A DNA stretch of 64,000 bases. Origin: Luteibacter yeojuensis. GTDB lineage: Bacteria > Pseudomonadota > Gammaproteobacteria > Xanthomonadales > Rhodanobacteraceae. The notes below the pieces were generated by a model. That model saw only the letters and a program-made list of their open reading frames with translations, made no database searches and was not told the DNA's origin. Below, in pieces: positions 55,415-64,000 of this stretch. Location: NCBI RefSeq assembly GCF_011742875.1, contig NZ_JAAQTL010000001.1:2604001-2668000 (forward strand), in the 5' to 3' direction. Position 1 is the first letter of the stretch; each line of letters starts with the position of its first letter. Position numbers and translations under genes: made by a program.

Positions 55415-56509
55415 TCAGGCGTCGATGCGCGCCGTGTTTTCCGGATCGAAGAAGTGCAGGCGTTCCGGCCGGAAGCCCAGGGCCACCTCGGAATCCGGCT
55501 GGATCGTCGAATGCGGCGGCACGCGGGCCACCCACTCCGCGTCGCCGCGACGCATGTTGAGGAAGACCTCGTTGCCCACCGGCTCGACCACCTCGACATG
55601 CGCGCGCAGACGCTCGGCCAGCCCGGCGTGGTCGTCCACCGTCAGCAGGTCTTCCGGGCGGATGCCCACGACGACGGGTTTATCCAGGTACGCCGCCAAG
55701 CCCGGCGCGTCCGCACCCAGTGCGATCGCGCCGTCCTTCATTTCGAGACGAAGACCGTCCGCGCGGCGCAGCGTGCCGCGGAAGAGGTTCATCGCGGGAC
55801 TGCCCAGGAAGCCGGCCACGAACAGGTTCGCCGGTGTGTTGTAGAGGTTCATCGGGGTATCCAGCTGCTGCACGACACCGCCGTTCAGCACGACGATGCG
55901 CTGGCCCAGCGTCATCGCCTCGATCTGGTCGTGGGTGACGTACACCATGGTGGCGCCGAGGCGCCGGTGGATGCGCGCGATCTCGACGCGCGTGGAGAGG
56001 CGCAGCTTCGCGTCGAGGTTGGACAGCGGCTCGTCGAGGAGGAACACCGAGGGATCGCGCACGAGCGCGCGTCCCAGTGCCACGCGCTGGCGCTGGCCGC
56101 CCGAGAGCGCGGCGGGCCGATGCTCCAGGCGCTCGTTCAGGCCAAGCATGTCGGAGGCCGCGGCAACGCGCCGGTCGATCTCGGCCCTATCCACGCCACG
56201 CAGGCGCAGGCCGAAGCCGAGGTTCTCGCGCACCGTCATGTGCGGGTAGAGCGCGTAGTTCTGGAACACCATGGCGATGTCCCGGTCCTTCGGCGCCACG
56301 TCGTTCACCACCCGGTCGCCGATGGTCATGGTGCCGCCGGTGATCGACTCCAGGCCGGCGATCATGCGCAGCAGCGTCGTCTTGCCGCAGCCGGAGGGGC
56401 CCACCAGCACCAGCAACTCGCCGTCGGCGATCTCGAAGCTCGCCTCCTTCAGGGCCACATGCCCGTTCGGATATACCTTGCGCACCTTGTCGAGGCGAAC
56501 CGCTGCCAT
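55415..56509 (-). CDS. Sugar ABC transporter ATP-binding protein (UgpC/MalK type)
   Basis: 364 residues from ATG 56509 (GGGAGAG site). Walker A GPSGCGKTTLLR, Q-loop VFQNYALYPHMTVREN, signature ALSGGQRQRVALGRALV, Walker B SVFLLDEPLSNLDAKLR, His switch YVTHDQIEAM, and C-terminal TOBE/OB regulatory domain (about 240-360) ending RPERLHFFDPENTARIDA. This class energises carbohydrate importers and often serves several permeases; none is encoded here. It is divergent from glucokinase with shared regulatory repeats, suggesting a role in glucose or oligosaccharide uptake. Confidence 0.9.
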   Translation of the reverse strand: MAAVRLDKVRKVYPNGHVALKEASFEIADGELLVLVGPSGCGKTTLLRMIAGLESITGGTMTIGDRVVNDVAPKDRDIAMVFQNYALYPHMTVRENLGFGLRLRGVDRAEIDRRVAAASDMLGLNERLEHRPAALSGGQRQRVALGRALVRDPSVFLLDEPLSNLDAKLRLSTRVEIARIHRRLGATMVYVTHDQIEAMTLGQRIVVLNGGVVQQLDTPMNLYNTPANLFVAGFLGSPAMNLFRGTLRRADGLRLEMKDGAIALGADAPGLAAYLDKPVVVGIRPEDLLTVDDHAGLAERLRAHVEVVEPVGNEVFLNMRRGDAEWVARVPPHSTIQPDSEVALGFRPERLHFFDPENTARIDA

Positions 56510-56538
56510 CTCGTACTCTCCCGTGGGGCCCGGGGCTG

Positions 56539-56601
56539 GGCAGGCGATGCCTGCCATTGCCCCTGGCAATAAGGTATTCTGCCGACGTAATCGTTTACGT
56601 C
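56539..56601. promoter_or_regulatory. Three inverted repeats between the sugar ATPase and glucokinase genes
   Basis: GGCAGGC-GAT-GCCTGCC (56539-56555), ATTGCC-CCT-GGCAAT (56556-56570) and GACGTAATCGTTTACGTC (56584-56601). The last has the centre-CG, GTAA...TTAC pattern of LacI/GalR-family operators and overlaps a TTGACG that can serve as -35 for the minus-strand ATPase gene. No LacI-family gene is in the window. Confidence 0.6.
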
Positions 56602-56723
56602 AAAGTCTCGGCCTGGAGTGCGTCAAGCTGTATGCCCTTGCGGGCCAGAGTAAGCCTTCACTAGACGTCAGCCCCCGCCCAAGGCACCCTTGCGGGCTTC
56701 CGTGATACGACAGGTTCTCCAAC

Positions 56724-57764
56724 ATGGCCAACGTTAGCGCCCCGGCGCCGACCCTGCTCGCCGACCTCGGCGGCACCAACGTGCGCTTCGGCATCGCCCA
56801 TCCGGATGAAGATCAACCGCTCATCCAGGAAAGCATCCGGCGCTACCACGTCAAGGACTATGCCTCATTGGCCGATGCGGCCAGGCAGTACTTCAAGGAA
56901 ACCGGACACCCGGCGCAGCGAGCCATCATCGCGGCCGCCGGTCGTATCGACAACGGCGAGACCGTCAAGGTCACCAACAACCCCTGGGCCATCTCGGCGA
57001 AGACCCTCGCCAAGGCGCTGGACCTCGAGTGGGTGCACCTCGTGAACGATTTCGCCGCCCAGTCGATGGCGGTGATGCTGATGGGCGACAAGCCCGATGC
57101 CAAGGGCCACGCGGACCTCGTGCAGGTCGGCCCTTGCGCCATCCCGAAGATCGGCAGCAAGGAAGAACAGACTTTCGTGGTCGTCGGCCCGGGCACCGGC
57201 CTCGGCGTCGGTGGCCTGCTGATCCGCGGCGACAAGGTGAGCGTGCTGCAGACCGAAGGTGGCCATGCCGGCTTCGCCGCGCACAGCGCCGAGGACATCG
57301 AGATCCTCAAGGCGCTCAACCTGCGCTATGGCCGCGTGTCGAACGAACGCCTCATCAGCGGCTCCGGCCTGGTGAACCTCTATAACGCCATCTGCGAGAT
57401 CTCGGGCCGGAAACCGGACGAATCGATCACGCCGGAAGACATCACCCGTCGCGCCACGGACGAAAGCTGCCCGATGTGCGGCCGCGCGGTGGAAACCTTC
57501 GCGGGCATCTTCGGCAGCGTCGCGGGCGACCTCGTGCTCACGCTCGGCGCGTGGGACGGCGTATACCTCACCGGCGGCATGACCCCGATCCTCCTGCCGT
57601 GGATCCAGAAGGGCCACTTCCGCGAGCGCTTCGAAGCCAAGGGCCGTTTCCGCGACACGATGGAAACCGTGCCCACGCAGGCCATCATGAACCCGGAACC
57701 GGGCCTCATCGGCGGCACCGCGCTGGCGATCGTGGAAGCCGGCGGCACGCCGCTGCGCCGCTAA
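56724..57764 (+). CDS. glk: Glucokinase
   Basis: 346 residues. ROK-unrelated bacterial glucokinase family (Glk): LLADLGGTNVRFGIA (phosphate 1), AAAGRID, LVNDFAAQSMAV (catalytic Asp), VVVGPGTGLGVGGLL, TEGGHAGFAAHS, ERLISGSGLVNLYNAI and VYLTGGMTPILLPWIQKG. Phosphorylates glucose to glucose 6-phosphate in the cytoplasm. In this order glucose enters without a PTS, so the enzyme feeds Entner-Doudoroff and pentose phosphate routes. It is divergent from the sugar ABC ATPase. Confidence 0.95.
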   Translation: MANVSAPAPTLLADLGGTNVRFGIAHPDEDQPLIQESIRRYHVKDYASLADAARQYFKETGHPAQRAIIAAAGRIDNGETVKVTNNPWAISAKTLAKALDLEWVHLVNDFAAQSMAVMLMGDKPDAKGHADLVQVGPCAIPKIGSKEEQTFVVVGPGTGLGVGGLLIRGDKVSVLQTEGGHAGFAAHSAEDIEILKALNLRYGRVSNERLISGSGLVNLYNAICEISGRKPDESITPEDITRRATDESCPMCGRAVETFAGIFGSVAGDLVLTLGAWDGVYLTGGMTPILLPWIQKGHFRERFEAKGRFRDTMETVPTQAIMNPEPGLIGGTALAIVEAGGTPLRR

Positions 57765-57787
57765 GCCGGCCTGCGTATCGCCGTGAA

Positions 57788-57811
57788 GATGCCCGACTCA
57801 TGCCGGGCATC
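57788..57811. terminator. Hairpin between convergent glk and the metallopeptidase gene
   Basis: GATGCCCG, loop ACTCATGC, CGGGCATC. Symmetric 8-bp stem without a T-run. Confidence 0.4.
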
Positions 57812-57830
57812 GTCTCCACACAGGCCCCTT

Positions 57831-58904
57831 TCAATCCACGAGCGGCTGCGGCCAGGGATTGAACGATATGGCTTCGAGACAGTTGGGCGTCTTACCCGTG
57901 AAGGCAAACATCACTTCACCCCACTCGCCAAGTGCCGACCATACGGTCCTCGTCGTCCCCGGTGGATCGTGCGGTCGCGGCGCCTGGGTTAAGTAAAGCT
58001 CGGGGTAACGCTGCAGAACCTCGCTTCGCGAAATGCATCGTCCAGCCACATTCATGTATGCAAGGCCGACGCTGCCATCGGACCTCTGCCTGATTTCCGA
58101 ATGCGCGACCGTGATCTGCTTCGACAGCGAACGCACTCCACTCCCTGCCTCGGCGGGCCACACCTCGCGAAGCTTCGATGCTCCCAATCGCGCCCGCTCC
58201 GCCATATCCTCGACGCGGTCCCACAACTCGGCATCAACTTCCACGCCACTTGATTCAACGGCAAGACCATAGTTAGCGTCATACCAGTTTCCGTAGTAGT
58301 CGATGTAGGTCTCCCCGGTCGGCACTCTGTTGCGTTCGCAGAACATGTACCCGATCTCATTCGCGTAAACCGGCGGCCGCTGCGCTAATTCCTCGTACTT
58401 GGCCAGAAAAAAGTCCGGTTCTGCGGTAATCAGACCCATATCCATGCCAGAACATTTCTTCAATGCTCGATGGGCGATGATGTTCTCCAGGAGCCCGAAC
58501 CCTTCATCGACGCAGGCCTTTCGGATGTAGGCATCTCGAGAACTGAGATCTTCTCTGTAGTTGTAATTCGCATGCCCCACCTCGTGAGACAGCTGCGAAG
58601 CCATATTTAACGCCGAGGCTCCTTGGCGAATCGTGATCTGCTTCGTGGCGCGATTCGCGTATGCCGCATTACCGTACTCAAAGGTCCATTCATTCCTCTG
58701 TGCTTCACGGGTCTCTGAACGAAATCGCGAAGGAATATGGACGATATCGTCAATCTCCGCCCCCAATCCCGTCTCGTATTTCACCGCGCCAGGGCTGGTG
58801 CAAGCGATATCCTGCGCAAAGACTGTTGGCGGCAACGCCAATGTCATCCACGCTACAGCGTGCTTCCATGTGCCGCGTGCCCGCCTCGACCGATCTTGTT
58901 CCAT
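57831..58904 (-). CDS. Exported protein with HEVGH zinc-site motif (putative metallopeptidase)
   Basis: 357 residues. Signal peptide about 1-30 (cleavage near VFA-Q). A HExxH motif, SHEVGHANYNY, is at His 107 to His 111, with VDEGFGLLEN following: Glu 134 lies 26 residues after the catalytic Glu, the spacing of gluzincins. Several Cys (34, 131, 151 and later) suggest disulfides. I do not recognise the family. GC is lower than in neighbours (63 of 120 bases in 58621-58740 by hand count), pointing to recent acquisition. It could be a secreted effector or toxin; no immunity gene is obvious. Confidence 0.65.
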   Translation of the reverse strand: MEQDRSRRARGTWKHAVAWMTLALPPTVFAQDIACTSPGAVKYETGLGAEIDDIVHIPSRFRSETREAQRNEWTFEYGNAAYANRATKQITIRQGASALNMASQLSHEVGHANYNYREDLSSRDAYIRKACVDEGFGLLENIIAHRALKKCSGMDMGLITAEPDFFLAKYEELAQRPPVYANEIGYMFCERNRVPTGETYIDYYGNWYDANYGLAVESSGVEVDAELWDRVEDMAERARLGASKLREVWPAEAGSGVRSLSKQITVAHSEIRQRSDGSVGLAYMNVAGRCISRSEVLQRYPELYLTQAPRPHDPPGTTRTVWSALGEWGEVMFAFTGKTPNCLEAISFNPWPQPLVD

Positions 58905-59264
58905 CCGTTACCCCATCCAATGAGTCTGTCCATGGCGCTACGAAGAGCATCATCGCCTTGTGCGCGATCAACCTGCAGACGTAGTTGACCGGCGCGAATG
59001 GTCGCGATCACCGGGGTCTACGTCTTGAGAATCGCGCGACGCGCTTGCACGCATCTGAAGAACTGTGAGTGACCGCACATTCCGGCGACTGCCGAGGGCA
59101 GATCGAGTCACCGAGAATAGTCAGAAGCAGAGCCCTGCCATTACGAAATATCGGAAGTGACATCGATCGCAGCGCTGCGGTCGGCATGCCGAGTCATGCC
59201 GCGCGGCAGGCGCGCAGCTCGCGCGCGCATAGGGCAAACGCTGGAGCTTGCGGCGCGGCTGCGG
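58905..59264. other. 360-bp region without a recognisable gene
   Basis: Lower GC than average at its left end, returning to typical GC at right. No ORF with plausible start and no family resemblance. It contains the 5' region of the metallopeptidase gene and the 3' flank of the antitoxin gene. A short inverted element around GGCATGCCGAGTCATGCC is the only structure noted. Confidence 0.4.
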
Positions 59265-59549
59265 TCACACCGCGTGCAGGTGGAAACCCAACGCATTCAC
59301 CACGCGCATGATGGTCGCGAATTCCGGATTACCGCCCGTCGCCAGAGCCCGGTAGAGGCCTTCGCGGGACATACCCGTGGCTTTCGCCACCGAGGTCATG
59401 CCACGTGCTCGCGCGATATCGCCCAGCGCGGCACGAATCAGGCATCCATCGCCGGGGTCGTCGTCGATGCAGGCGTTGAAGTACGCGACCTGATCTTCCT
59501 CGGACCGGAGATGGTCGACAGGATGCCAACGGGTGAGCTTTTCTTTCAT
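59265..59549 (-). CDS. HigA-like addiction-module antidote protein, orphan
   Basis: 94 residues from ATG 59549. The C-terminal half is a Xre-type helix-turn-helix (LGDIARARGMTSVAKATGMSREGLYRALATGGNPEFATIMRVVNALGFHL) characteristic of the COG3636 'probable addiction module antidote' family. The partner toxin, a RelE/HigB-like protein of about 100 residues, normally lies just upstream; here only 96 bp separate this gene from the SNF2 helicase and no toxin is found on either side. It may be a solitary remnant or act on a toxin elsewhere. Confidence 0.82.
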   Translation of the reverse strand: MKEKLTRWHPVDHLRSEEDQVAYFNACIDDDPGDGCLIRAALGDIARARGMTSVAKATGMSREGLYRALATGGNPEFATIMRVVNALGFHLHAV

Positions 59550-59645
59550 TCGGTTCAATCTCGTACAACCTAGTCCATAGGGTACGATCGTGAGCCATGG
59601 GTTACAACCTGCGAGACAAACCCTTACGGCACTGTCTGCTGAGCG

Positions 59646-62600
59646 TCACGCCGAAGGCGCCAGCAACGCGTCGAGGTCGCTTTCGTCGAAGCTCAGGCGT
59701 TCGCGGCTGCCGCCGCCTTCGAGGACGGCATCGGCGAGTTCCGCCTTGCGGGCCTTCAGTTCCTCGATGCGCTCTTCTACCGTGCCCGCGGTGATCAGGC
59801 GGTAGACGAACACCGGTTTGTCCTGGCCGATGCGGTGCGCTCGATCGCTCGCCTGCGCTTCGGCGGCGGGATTCCACCACGGGTCGTAATGGATGACGGT
59901 GTCCGCGCTGGTGAGGTTGAGACCGACACCGCCCGCCTTGAGCGAAAGCAGGAACAGCGGCACCTCGCCGTCCTGGAAACGCTGCACGGGTTCCGCGCGA
60001 TCGCGCGTTTCACCGGTGAGCGTGACATAGCTGATCCGGCGACGGTCGAGTTCCACGGCGATGAGTTTCAGCATCTCGGTGAACTGGCTGAAGAGCAGCA
60101 CGCGGCGGCCTTCCGCGAGCAACGCGGGAAGCATGTCCATGAGTAGTTCGAACTTCGCCGATTCGCGCACGCCCCGCGCCGCCTCGAGCTTCACCAGGCG
60201 CGGATCGCAGCAGACCTGGCGCAGCTTGAGAAGGGCATCGAGGACGACGATGCCGCTGTGCGCGATGCCGCGCTGCGCGATGACCTCGCGCAGTTCCTCC
60301 GCGAGGGAAAGACGCAGGCTCTCGTAGAGGTCGCGCTGCTTCGACTCCATCACGACGCGGCGGGTGATCTCCGTCTTCGCCGGCAGTTCGGACGCGACCT
60401 GCGCTTTCGTGCGGCGGAGGATGAACGGCGCGATGCGGCGATTGAGCCGCTCCTGGCATTCGAGGTCCTGGTGCTTCTCGATCGGCAGGCGGTAATGGCG
60501 GCGGAACGCGCCCTCGTCGCCGAGCAGACCGGGCACCGCGAGGTCGACCTGCGACCACAGTTCGCCCAGGTGGTTTTCCAGCGGCGTACCGGTGAGGCAC
60601 AGGCAACGCGGCGCCTTCAGTGCGAGCAGCGCGCGGCGTGCCTGCGTGCGCGGGTTCTTCACCTGCTGCGCCTCGTCGAGCACCACGAGCGAGAATGCCT
60701 GTTTCTTCAGCGTGTCCACGTCGCGCGGCAGCAGCGCGTACGTGGTGAGGATGACGTCGTGTCCGGGAATGCGCGCGAAGGTTTCCGCGCGCTGCGGCCC
60801 GTGCAGCGCGAGCAGCGTCAACTCGGGGGCGAAGCGAGCGACTTCGGAAATCCAGTTCGGGACGAGGCTGGTCGGCACGACCACCAGCGCGGGCGACTCG
60901 AGGTTGCCGCTTTCCTTCAGCGCGAGCAGATGGGTGATCAGTTGCAGCGTCTTGCCGAGGCCCATGTCGTCGGCGAGCACACCACCGGTGCCGGCTTCGG
61001 CGAGCGCGTTCATCCAGCGCAAGCCGTCGCGCTGGTAGCCGCGCAGCTCGGCGCGCAGGCCTTCCGGCACGGCGTCGCTTGCGCGCTCGGCGGCCTCGCG
61101 CAAGCGGCGGGTGAAGCCGCGGAGGCGCTCAGGCGCCTCGAAGGAGCCGCCGCTGGGCAGCGCCTGCGCCAGTTCCTCGAGGCGGCCGGCCTGCACGCGC
61201 GGCAAGTGCAATTGCTGGCGCGGCTTTTCCAGGTATTCCGCGAGGGGTGCGAGCAGTCCGCGCAGTTCCTTCAGGCGAACCGGCACGCGACGGCGCTCGT
61301 CGACCGGTGCGTACCACACCGAGTCCTCGGCCTCGCCCGGCATGGGACTGAGGCTCAACTGATGCTCGGCAAGGGCTTGCGCGACGGCGGGAAGCAGGTT
61401 CACGCGCTTTCCCTCGACCTCGATGCCGATCTCCAGGTCGAAGGCGCGGTCCGCGTCGTCCTCGTTGGCCTTGCCGTACCAGCGCACCGGTCCTTCCAAT
61501 ACCTCGAAGGGGAAGCTCGGCGCGTATTCGAGCAGGAAGCCGTCGGCTTCCAGCCGCGGCCGGAGGGCAAGCCAGCGTGCCGGGGTGTTCACCTCGAGCG
61601 CGCCGGCGTAACCCTTTCCGGGAAACAGCCAGGCATCGTCGGGAAGCGTGTCGGCCATGTCCCAGGGCAGCCCTTCGGTGTCCACCGCGGGATTGAGCCC
61701 GGCGGCTTCCAGGCCCTCCATGGTCGCCAGCTCTTCGGCGCGACGGCGGGCGATCTCGAGCAGCGATCCGTTGCGCACACGGCGAACCAGGGGTTCGCCA
61801 CCGCGACCGGGCAGCCGCTCGCCTGCGTAGTCGAAGGCCAGCCGTCCGTAGGCGAGCGGCGGTGTGCCTGCGGCGAGCCGCGCATGCCGTGTGAGCGCGT
61901 GCAGCACCAGCACCGGGCGCGGCGACACCTCGGCACGGCGCATCTCGCCAAAGACCTGGGGCTCGGGCACGCGCGGGCCCATGCGCGTGGCCTCCAGGCC
62001 GGCACGGAACGCGGCGGTGTGCTCGGGCGGGAGCGGCGGCAGGTCGAGCCAGCCGCTTTCTTCCGGATCGCTCTCCAGCAGGCCGACCTCGGCGTGCTCC
62101 GCATCGAGGAACCACAGCGAACCCACCCGGAACAGGCGCTGGCTGGCCGGGACATCGGGCAGCAGCTTCTGGCTGCCGTCCTTTTCGAGGCTCCAGCGCC
62201 AGCGCAGGGACTGCGGCCTGCCACGCGAGAGCTGCAGGCCCGCCACGCCGCCGAAGAAGCACGGCGCGCCGTCAAGCACCTCGGCGAGCAACTGGTCGCC
62301 CAGCTCCCCGCTGAAACGGGCGTAGCTGCGACTCTTGCGAAGGGTCTGCGGCAGGCCGAGCACGGTGGAGGCCAGGCGCTTCTCCACGACCGTGATCGCG
62401 GCCTCGGGCAGGTGCCGGCTGTCCAGCGGGAGCGGTCGCGAATAGCGACCGTCGGACCCGACCGTGAGCAGGACCGGCGCGACGTCGAGGCGGGCGGCCG
62501 GTTCGTGGTCGTCGTTCACGCCCTCGAGGAAGAAACCGAGGACGACGCCTTCGGACACCGCCGGTCGCGCCGGGGCGCCCAACGCGCGCTGCCAGGCCTG

Positions 62601-62654
62601 TGGCAGCGTGTCCACGGGATCCTCCCGCCTGCGCTTGTCGTCCGGTTGATGCAT
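59646..62654 (-). CDS. SNF2-family DEAD/DEAH helicase
   Basis: 1002 residues from ATG 62654 (MHQPDDKRRREDP). The long N-terminal half (about 1-520) is of the bacterial SNF2-associated type. The helicase core then shows ELRGYQRDGLRWMNALAE, DDMGLGKTLQ (I), PTSLVPNWISEV (Ia), LDEAQQVKNP (II), LCLTGTPLENHLGELWS (III), LLFSQFTEML (IV), LLSLKAGGVGLNLTSAD (V) and DRAHRIGQDKPVFVYRL (VI). A RapA-like or repair-linked DNA translocase. It stands alone; no methylase, nuclease or other DISARM-type partner is adjacent. Confidence 0.92.
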   Translation of the reverse strand: MHQPDDKRRREDPVDTLPQAWQRALGAPARPAVSEGVVLGFFLEGVNDDHEPAARLDVAPVLLTVGSDGRYSRPLPLDSRHLPEAAITVVEKRLASTVLGLPQTLRKSRSYARFSGELGDQLLAEVLDGAPCFFGGVAGLQLSRGRPQSLRWRWSLEKDGSQKLLPDVPASQRLFRVGSLWFLDAEHAEVGLLESDPEESGWLDLPPLPPEHTAAFRAGLEATRMGPRVPEPQVFGEMRRAEVSPRPVLVLHALTRHARLAAGTPPLAYGRLAFDYAGERLPGRGGEPLVRRVRNGSLLEIARRRAEELATMEGLEAAGLNPAVDTEGLPWDMADTLPDDAWLFPGKGYAGALEVNTPARWLALRPRLEADGFLLEYAPSFPFEVLEGPVRWYGKANEDDADRAFDLEIGIEVEGKRVNLLPAVAQALAEHQLSLSPMPGEAEDSVWYAPVDERRRVPVRLKELRGLLAPLAEYLEKPRQQLHLPRVQAGRLEELAQALPSGGSFEAPERLRGFTRRLREAAERASDAVPEGLRAELRGYQRDGLRWMNALAEAGTGGVLADDMGLGKTLQLITHLLALKESGNLESPALVVVPTSLVPNWISEVARFAPELTLLALHGPQRAETFARIPGHDVILTTYALLPRDVDTLKKQAFSLVVLDEAQQVKNPRTQARRALLALKAPRCLCLTGTPLENHLGELWSQVDLAVPGLLGDEGAFRRHYRLPIEKHQDLECQERLNRRIAPFILRRTKAQVASELPAKTEITRRVVMESKQRDLYESLRLSLAEELREVIAQRGIAHSGIVVLDALLKLRQVCCDPRLVKLEAARGVRESAKFELLMDMLPALLAEGRRVLLFSQFTEMLKLIAVELDRRRISYVTLTGETRDRAEPVQRFQDGEVPLFLLSLKAGGVGLNLTSADTVIHYDPWWNPAAEAQASDRAHRIGQDKPVFVYRLITAGTVEERIEELKARKAELADAVLEGGGSRERLSFDESDLDALLAPSA

Positions 62655-62714
62655 CCGTAGCGATCCCGCCCGCGCGACCAAAACAGGAAGCTTAGCAAAG
62701 CCGGGACGCCTTAC

Positions 62715-62737
62715 CCGTAGGATTTTTTACCCTACGG
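62715..62737. terminator. Hairpin between the SNF2 helicase and gpsA
   Basis: CCGTAGG, 9-nt loop ATTTTTTAC, CCTACGG. It follows the gpsA stop on the minus strand by about 45 bp. No T tract after the stem, so a weak terminator at best. Confidence 0.3.
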
Positions 62738-62783
62738 ACCGCCCCGGTTCAGCCAGCCGCGCGGCGCGGGCCGCCGATGCCTG

Positions 62784-63818
62784 TCAGCTCCGCCCGGGAA
62801 ACAGGTCGACGGGATATTCGGCCTTCTGCTCACGGCTCATGAGCGTACGCAGCGCCTCTTCGGGCGTGACCTCACCGTGCAGCACGGCGCGCACGGCCGC
62901 CGAGATCGGCAGGTCCAGACCATGGAAACCGGCAAGACGCGCCACTTCGTCCGCCGTGACGACACTTTCGACCACCTGGCCGATCTGGCGGACCGCGTCG
63001 GCCAGCGGGACGCCGCGACCAAGAGCGAGACCGAGGCGCCGGTTGCGCGACAGGTCGCCCGTGCAGGTGAGCACGAGGTCGCCCAGCCCGGCCAGGCCCA
63101 TGAGGGTTTCGGCGCGCGCGCCCAGCGCCACGCCCAGGCGGAGCATCTCGTTCATGCCACGGGTGATGAGGCCGGCGCGGGCATTGAGGCCCAGTGCCAT
63201 GCCGTCGGCCACGCCGGTGGCCACCGCGAGGACGTTCTTCATCGCGCCGCCCAGCTCGGCACCCAGGATGTCGTTGCCGGTGTAGGCACGGAAGTTCGGC
63301 GCGTGCAACAGCCCGGCCAGTTCCTTGCCGAAGGCCTCGTCCGTCGCGTGCACGGTGACCGCGCTGGGCAGGCCGGCGGTGACCTCGCGGGCGAACGACG
63401 GCCCGGTGATCACGGCGGCCGGGCGCCCGGGCAGCTTTTCGTTCACCAGCTCATGGAGGAACCGCCCCGTGCCGGTCTCGAACCCCTTGGTGGCCCAGGA
63501 AATCCGGGCATCGGGGTCGAGCAGGGGCACGATCTGGTCGAGCAGCGCCGCGAAGGCGTGGCTCGGCACCACCAGCAGCACGATGCCCGCCCCGCGCAGG
63601 ACCTTGGCGAGATCGGCTTCGTAGGCGAGTTCCGGCGGGAGGTCCAGGTCGGGCAGGTAGCGGAGGTTGCGGCGCGCGGCGGCCATGGCCGCCAGCGCGT
63701 CGGCATCGCGCCCCCACAGGCGCGTGGGAACGTCGTTGCGCGCCAGCAGGGCAGCCAGCGCGGTACCCCATGACCCGGCGCCGAGGACGGCGACGGTGGG
63801 TCGGGTGGTGGCGCTCAT
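62784..63818 (-). CDS. gpsA: Glycerol-3-phosphate dehydrogenase [NAD(P)+]
   Basis: 344 residues. Rossmann motif [20 protein letters not shown] at the N-terminus, then [26 protein letters not shown], the catalytic Lys region in [17 protein letters not shown], and [16 protein letters not shown]. Reduces dihydroxyacetone phosphate to sn-glycerol 3-phosphate for phospholipid synthesis. It follows secB with 3 bp between stop and start, the usual secB-gpsA pair. Confidence 0.96.
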   Translation of the reverse strand: MSATTRPTVAVLGAGSWGTALAALLARNDVPTRLWGRDADALAAMAAARRNLRYLPDLDLPPELAYEADLAKVLRGAGIVLLVVPSHAFAALLDQIVPLLDPDARISWATKGFETGTGRFLHELVNEKLPGRPAAVITGPSFAREVTAGLPSAVTVHATDEAFGKELAGLLHAPNFRAYTGNDILGAELGGAMKNVLAVATGVADGMALGLNARAGLITRGMNEMLRLGVALGARAETLMGLAGLGDLVLTCTGDLSRNRRLGLALGRGVPLADAVRQIGQVVESVVTADEVARLAGFHGLDLPISAAVRAVLHGEVTPEEALRTLMSREQKAEYPVDLFPGRS

Positions 63819-63821
63819 CGC

Positions 63822-64000
63822 TCAGCTGTTGAGCGTATGGGCACCTGCGCCTTCAAGCTGCTGGCGCTGCTGCTCGGCGTAGAGGGCGTCGAAGTTGATC
63901 GGCTGGAGCAGGAACGGCGGGAAACCGCCCTCCTGGATCATGGCGGAAACCATCTGGCGTGCGTACGGGAACAGGAGGTTCGGGCAGTACGAGCCCAGGA
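63822..64000 (-). CDS. secB: Protein-export chaperone SecB, C-terminal part (cut by window edge)
   Basis: The last 59 codons are visible: [20 protein letters not shown], then [20 protein letters not shown], and a short tail ending AHTLNS. The CP.LLFPYAR and GGFPP..L.PINF segments are diagnostic for SecB. Tetrameric cytosolic chaperone that delivers unfolded preproteins to SecA. The N-terminal part lies beyond the right edge. Confidence 0.94.
   Translation of the reverse strand, partial: LGSYCPNLLFPYARQMVSAMIQEGGFPPFLLQPINFDALYAEQQRQQLEGAGAHTLNS

Noticed and set aside
59646..62654. SNF2 helicase as part of a DISARM-like or other defence system
   Set aside because: No DNA methylase, PLD nuclease, DUF1998 or other defence partner flanks it; neighbours are gpsA/secB and a solitary antitoxin.

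Overview
The window reads as one contiguous stretch of a high-GC gammaproteobacterial chromosome, most likely Xanthomonadales and within that the Rhodanobacteraceae (Luteibacter/Dyella-like). This rests on gene orders such as rhlB<>trxA-rho, ftsE-ftsX near rpoH and secB-gpsA, on a plant-type glutamate-cysteine ligase, a Mg-type HemB and a short AMP nucleosidase, and on many GTAG-type REP elements at gene ends. No rRNA, tRNA, CRISPR array, insertion sequence or prophage gene was seen. The genus is an inference from memory of gene content, not from a search.

Layout. 1-6.1 kb: a trimeric autotransporter adhesin (GTG start, ESPR signal, cut by the left edge) and a two-gene operon for a secreted protein and a secreted HExxH metalloprotease with PA and PPC domains. 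6.1-12.3 kb: tatD, a CPA1 Na+/H+ antiporter and an Oar-like TonB-dependent receptor whose 450-bp leader holds mini-ORFs and a terminator-like hairpin. 12.3-14 kb: a lower-GC pair, an EamA exporter and a 2-oxoglutarate/Fe(II) oxygenase. 14-24 kb: amn, degV, a DUF4124 protein, an Hsp70-like protein, an SDR, a small lipoprotein, sppA, a MATE exporter and a DUF3667 protein. 23.7-27.4 kb: an AT-rich intergenic region with paired perfect DnaA boxes, then priA and tal.

27.5-39.8 kb is an unbroken minus-strand run: ftsE-ftsX, a double-receiver protein with ung, rpoH behind a near-perfect CIRCE operator, then a response regulator, histidine kinase and tripartite RND efflux operon. 40-48.1 kb: rhlB diverging from trxA-rho, gshA, a FadL-type porin and a YcgL protein. 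48.2-57.8 kb: a 1139-residue membrane ankyrin protein, a Kef-type antiporter, hemB, a glutathione transferase, and a sugar-ABC ATPase diverging from glucokinase across a region with three inverted repeats. 57.8-64 kb: a lower-GC exported putative metallopeptidase, an orphan HigA-like antitoxin, a SNF2-family helicase, gpsA and the end of secB.

Two REP families punctuate the window. Family A (TGTAGGAGCCGCTATAGCGG) sits between genes five times. Family B (GTGGGAGCCGCTTC...) occurs three times, and two of these have been absorbed into reading frames: one supplies the N-terminus of the RND outer-membrane lipoprotein, the other extends the Hsp70-like protein into the antisense strand of its neighbour. 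With the priA-upstream DnaA boxes, the rpoH CIRCE element and the TonB-receptor leader, these are the most unusual signals. I did not find a clearly new multi-gene defence or mobile system.
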